Shown: positions 62,621-64,000 of the stretch, piece by piece
Layout: each line of letters begins with the position of its first letter
Position numbering within the stretch: the stretch's first letter is position 1
NCBI RefSeq assembly: GCF_001428005.1
Contig: NZ_LMSB01000001.1
Coordinates: forward strand, 235,167 to 299,166
From: Arthrobacter sp. Soil736
Lineage (GTDB): Bacteria > Actinomycetota > Actinomycetes > Actinomycetales > Micrococcaceae
Direction: 5' to 3'
Length of the DNA stretch: 64,000 bases
Position numbers and translations under genes: made by a program
The notes under the pieces: model-generated
The model's input: only the letters and a program-made list of their open reading frames with translations
Database searches by the model: none
What the model was told of the DNA's origin: nothing

Positions 62621-62846
62621 GGCACCCGCTGTGCGCATTTCGACACCTCTAGCGCGACACTGGAAACCGGACCCGCGTTGTGGTGGGATGCCGAGACTCC
62701 TGATCCTGCAACGACGGGGCGGCCGTTTGGGAGCTCGGGTCGCAAGCAGCAGACCATGTGCCGAAAATAAACTGATTCAGCTTAATCTTGGACCGACATT
62801 ATCGAGATTTTCCCCGCTGTCCACATCGAACAGCCCGCGGTCTGTT

Positions 62847-62862
62847 TGTTTCACGTGAAACA
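62847..62862. promoter_or_regulatory. parS site 7 (full 16-mer)
   Basis: TGTTTCACGTGAAACA, perfect. Lies between the two iteron arrays. Confidence 0.93.
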
Positions 62863-62957
62863 GGATGTCGCGCCTGAGGAGGACTTGCTTCACCCACATT
62901 CCGCGGGGCGCCCGCCTGGCTGGTAAATCCACCGCCCCTGGGCCCGTGTGAGATTAG

Positions 62958-63014
62958 TTACCAACAGAGTTATCCACAGCGTTATCCACTGTGATATCCA
63001 CCGCAATATCCACT
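62958..63014 (+). promoter_or_regulatory. Iteron array B: five DnaA-box-like repeats at 12-bp spacing
   Basis: TTACCAACA (62958), TTATCCACA (62970, perfect), TTATCCACT (62982), ATATCCACC (62994) and ATATCCACT (63006), same direction, exact 12-base period. Same unit and spacing as array A, 340 bases away. Confidence 0.75.
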
Positions 63015-63445
63015 GGCCTGAGCGTCGCTTCATGACCCGTTGCCGCGCAGGACGACGCCTGCCTAGGTCCACCCCTGGACTGTCCTCTGCAAATGGGAAG
63101 TGCGTGAGCTGACTGGATCCGACTCGTCCTGGTCGACAAGCATCGTCACACATGGGTGACGAACGAGAAGTTCTGGACGGACTGTCAGACGCTGATCACC
63201 GGAGGCGCACCGCCTCCGCGTGCATCTGATGAAGTCTGTCCCCGGACACATGATGGTCTGAGCACGGCGCATCCGCGTATCGCTCAGATCGTCAGGGGTT
63301 CTAGTTGCCACCAAACGCGATGTCGCTCAGTTAGGGGAGCGTCCACGGCCTCAACGAAATGACGGGGAACGCTAGGCGCCGCGATCGGACCATGTACAGG
63401 GCTGGCCCCTTCCACCAGGACGTTGTCGGTCCGCCTGGCTTAGGC

Positions 63446-63459
63446 GTTTCACGTGAAAC
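63446..63459. promoter_or_regulatory. parS site 8
   Basis: Perfect 14-bp core GTTTCACGTGAAAC, at the start of the first about 170-bp repeat unit. Confidence 0.92.
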
Positions 63460-63616
63460 ACCGGGGACAGAGTCCGCCATGGTGACAGGCCACGAAGAAT
63501 GAGTCCCGCTCGGATAGATGAAGTCCTAGGAGCGTAGTGCGTGCGTACTGTGCGACGCTGCCGGGCAGACGAATACAACAGGCCACACGTGACATCCTCA
63601 GTCAGGCGTGCGTAGA

Positions 63617-63632
63617 TGTTTCACGTGAAACA
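63617..63632. promoter_or_regulatory. parS site 9 (full 16-mer)
   Basis: TGTTTCACGTGAAACA, perfect, at the start of the second about 170-bp unit. Confidence 0.93.
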
Positions 63633-63785
63633 CCTGGGACAGAGTCCGCCATGGTGACAGGCCGCGATGAAAGAGACCGGCTCGTATAGTTGAAGGCCTA
63701 CGAGCGGTAGCGACTACTGTGCGACGCTGCCGGACAGACGGATACAACGGGCCACGAATGACATCCTCGATCAGGCGTGCCTAGA

Positions 63786-63801
63786 TGTTTCACGTGAAAC
63801 G
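63786..63801. promoter_or_regulatory. parS site 10
   Basis: TGTTTCACGTGAAACG, perfect 14-bp core; 200 bases before the window end. Confidence 0.92.
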
Positions 63802-64000
63802 CTGGGGGCAGGGTCGCATATCGCAGAGTCACACTGGAGCACGCCTGCCGGGAAGCCCGATGAAGATTCGTAAGCGGTGGTGAGTGGACACCGCGCCACG
63901 CGTACAGCAAGGGACTGATACACCGGACTGGTCGCGCCGGTTCCTAGGCCCGAGGAGTCGATGTAGGGCCTGAAGACAGGGGGCTGAGCTCTTTGAGTTC

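Larger units (their letters stand above)
63446..63786 (+). repeat. Two tandem units of about 170 bp, each headed by parS
   Basis: Unit 1 starts at 63446, unit 2 at 63618 (172 bases on), and a third parS at 63787 (169 bases on). Shared blocks: GGGACAGAGTCCGCCATGGT right after parS, CTGTGCGACGCTGCCGG in the middle, and ATGACATCCTC or GTGACATCCTC with TCAGGCGTGC just before the next parS. After 63787 the likeness fades quickly (GGGGGCAGGGTCGC). Confidence 0.85.
58470..64000. other. Gene desert with parS sites, iterons and tandem repeats (to window end)
   Basis: Roughly 5.5 kb without a recognisable gene. Frames up to 280 residues exist on both strands but lack ribosome-binding sites, share no motif and overlap one another freely; several cross parS sites and tandem repeats. 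The sequence carries nine 14-bp parS cores, one near-copy, two 12-bp iteron arrays and several tandem duplications of 8 to about 170 bases. In actinobacteria trxA is usually followed closely by parB in the opposite direction, so this is a long insertion of noncoding DNA at the segregation locus. Confidence 0.8.

Noticed and set aside
62890..63153. Reverse frame with four-residue periodicity (VDIAVDITVDNAVDN)
   Set aside because: The periodicity is simply the 12-bp iteron array translated; no start signal.

Overview
The window looks like the origin-proximal chromosome of a high-GC actinobacterium of the family Micrococcaceae, most likely Arthrobacter or Pseudarthrobacter. The evidence is the GC-rich sequence with frequent GTG and TTG starts, actinobacterial families (WXG100, CGNR/ABATE regulator, DUF2277, CsoR) and the order dnaB-rplI-rpsR-ssb-rpsF ... 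cca-NUDIX-murJ-pseudokinase-trxB-trxA, which in actinobacteria lies just before parB/parA and dnaA. The genus is inferred from reading, not from a search.

Layout. 1-6.5 kb is partly decayed: the end of a secreted beta-propeller protein, remnants of a TnsA-like endonuclease, a UmuD-like protein and an aldo/keto reductase, an unrecognised remnant, and intact genes for a RibD-type reductase, a GNAT acetyltransferase and a Y-family polymerase. 6.9-10.7 kb holds a universal stress protein and a csoR-copZ-copA copper operon with a visible operator. 10.7-19.6 kb carries mixed metabolism and transport genes, including a DoxX protein behind a palindromic operator and a zinc chaperone (AztD) behind a Zur-like box. 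19.6-26.3 kb is the replication/ribosome block, with DnaA-box-like sequences upstream of dnaB and a structured leader before rpsF. 26.4-47.2 kb holds a large membrane protein, an amino-acid permease, an M18 aminopeptidase, an intradiol-dioxygenase-like lipoprotein, an ABC transporter/two-component operon, a PAP2-lipid kinase fusion, an MFS transporter, an ABC-F ATPase, a penicillin-binding lipoprotein, an FAD oxidoreductase and a glycosyltransferase. 47.2-48.3 kb is AT-richer and has two very small ORFs with strong ribosome-binding sites. 48.3-56.8 kb is the conserved cca/NUDIX/murJ/trx segment.

The striking part is 56.75-64.0 kb. An inactivated IS1549-like element sits directly after trxA, bounded by a 133-bp direct repeat that duplicates the trxA terminator. 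Beyond it, to the end of the window, is about 5.5 kb in which I recognise no gene. It holds nine copies of the 14-bp core GTTTCACGTGAAAC of the ParB-binding site parS plus one near-copy, two arrays of 12-bp-phased DnaA-box-like iterons (four and five copies), a roughly 170-bp tandem repeat carrying one parS per unit, and several short tandem repeats. I read this as a centromere-like and possibly origin-like DNA element. ParB, ParA and DnaA are not in the window and are expected to the right.

How the parts fit: ParB would load on the parS cluster to segregate the origin region, and DnaA could bind the iterons, either as an origin or as a titration site. MurJ and its neighbouring pseudokinase serve cell-wall lipid II export; trxB/trxA supply thioredoxin reduction; csoR-copZ-copA handles copper export and AztD zinc supply.
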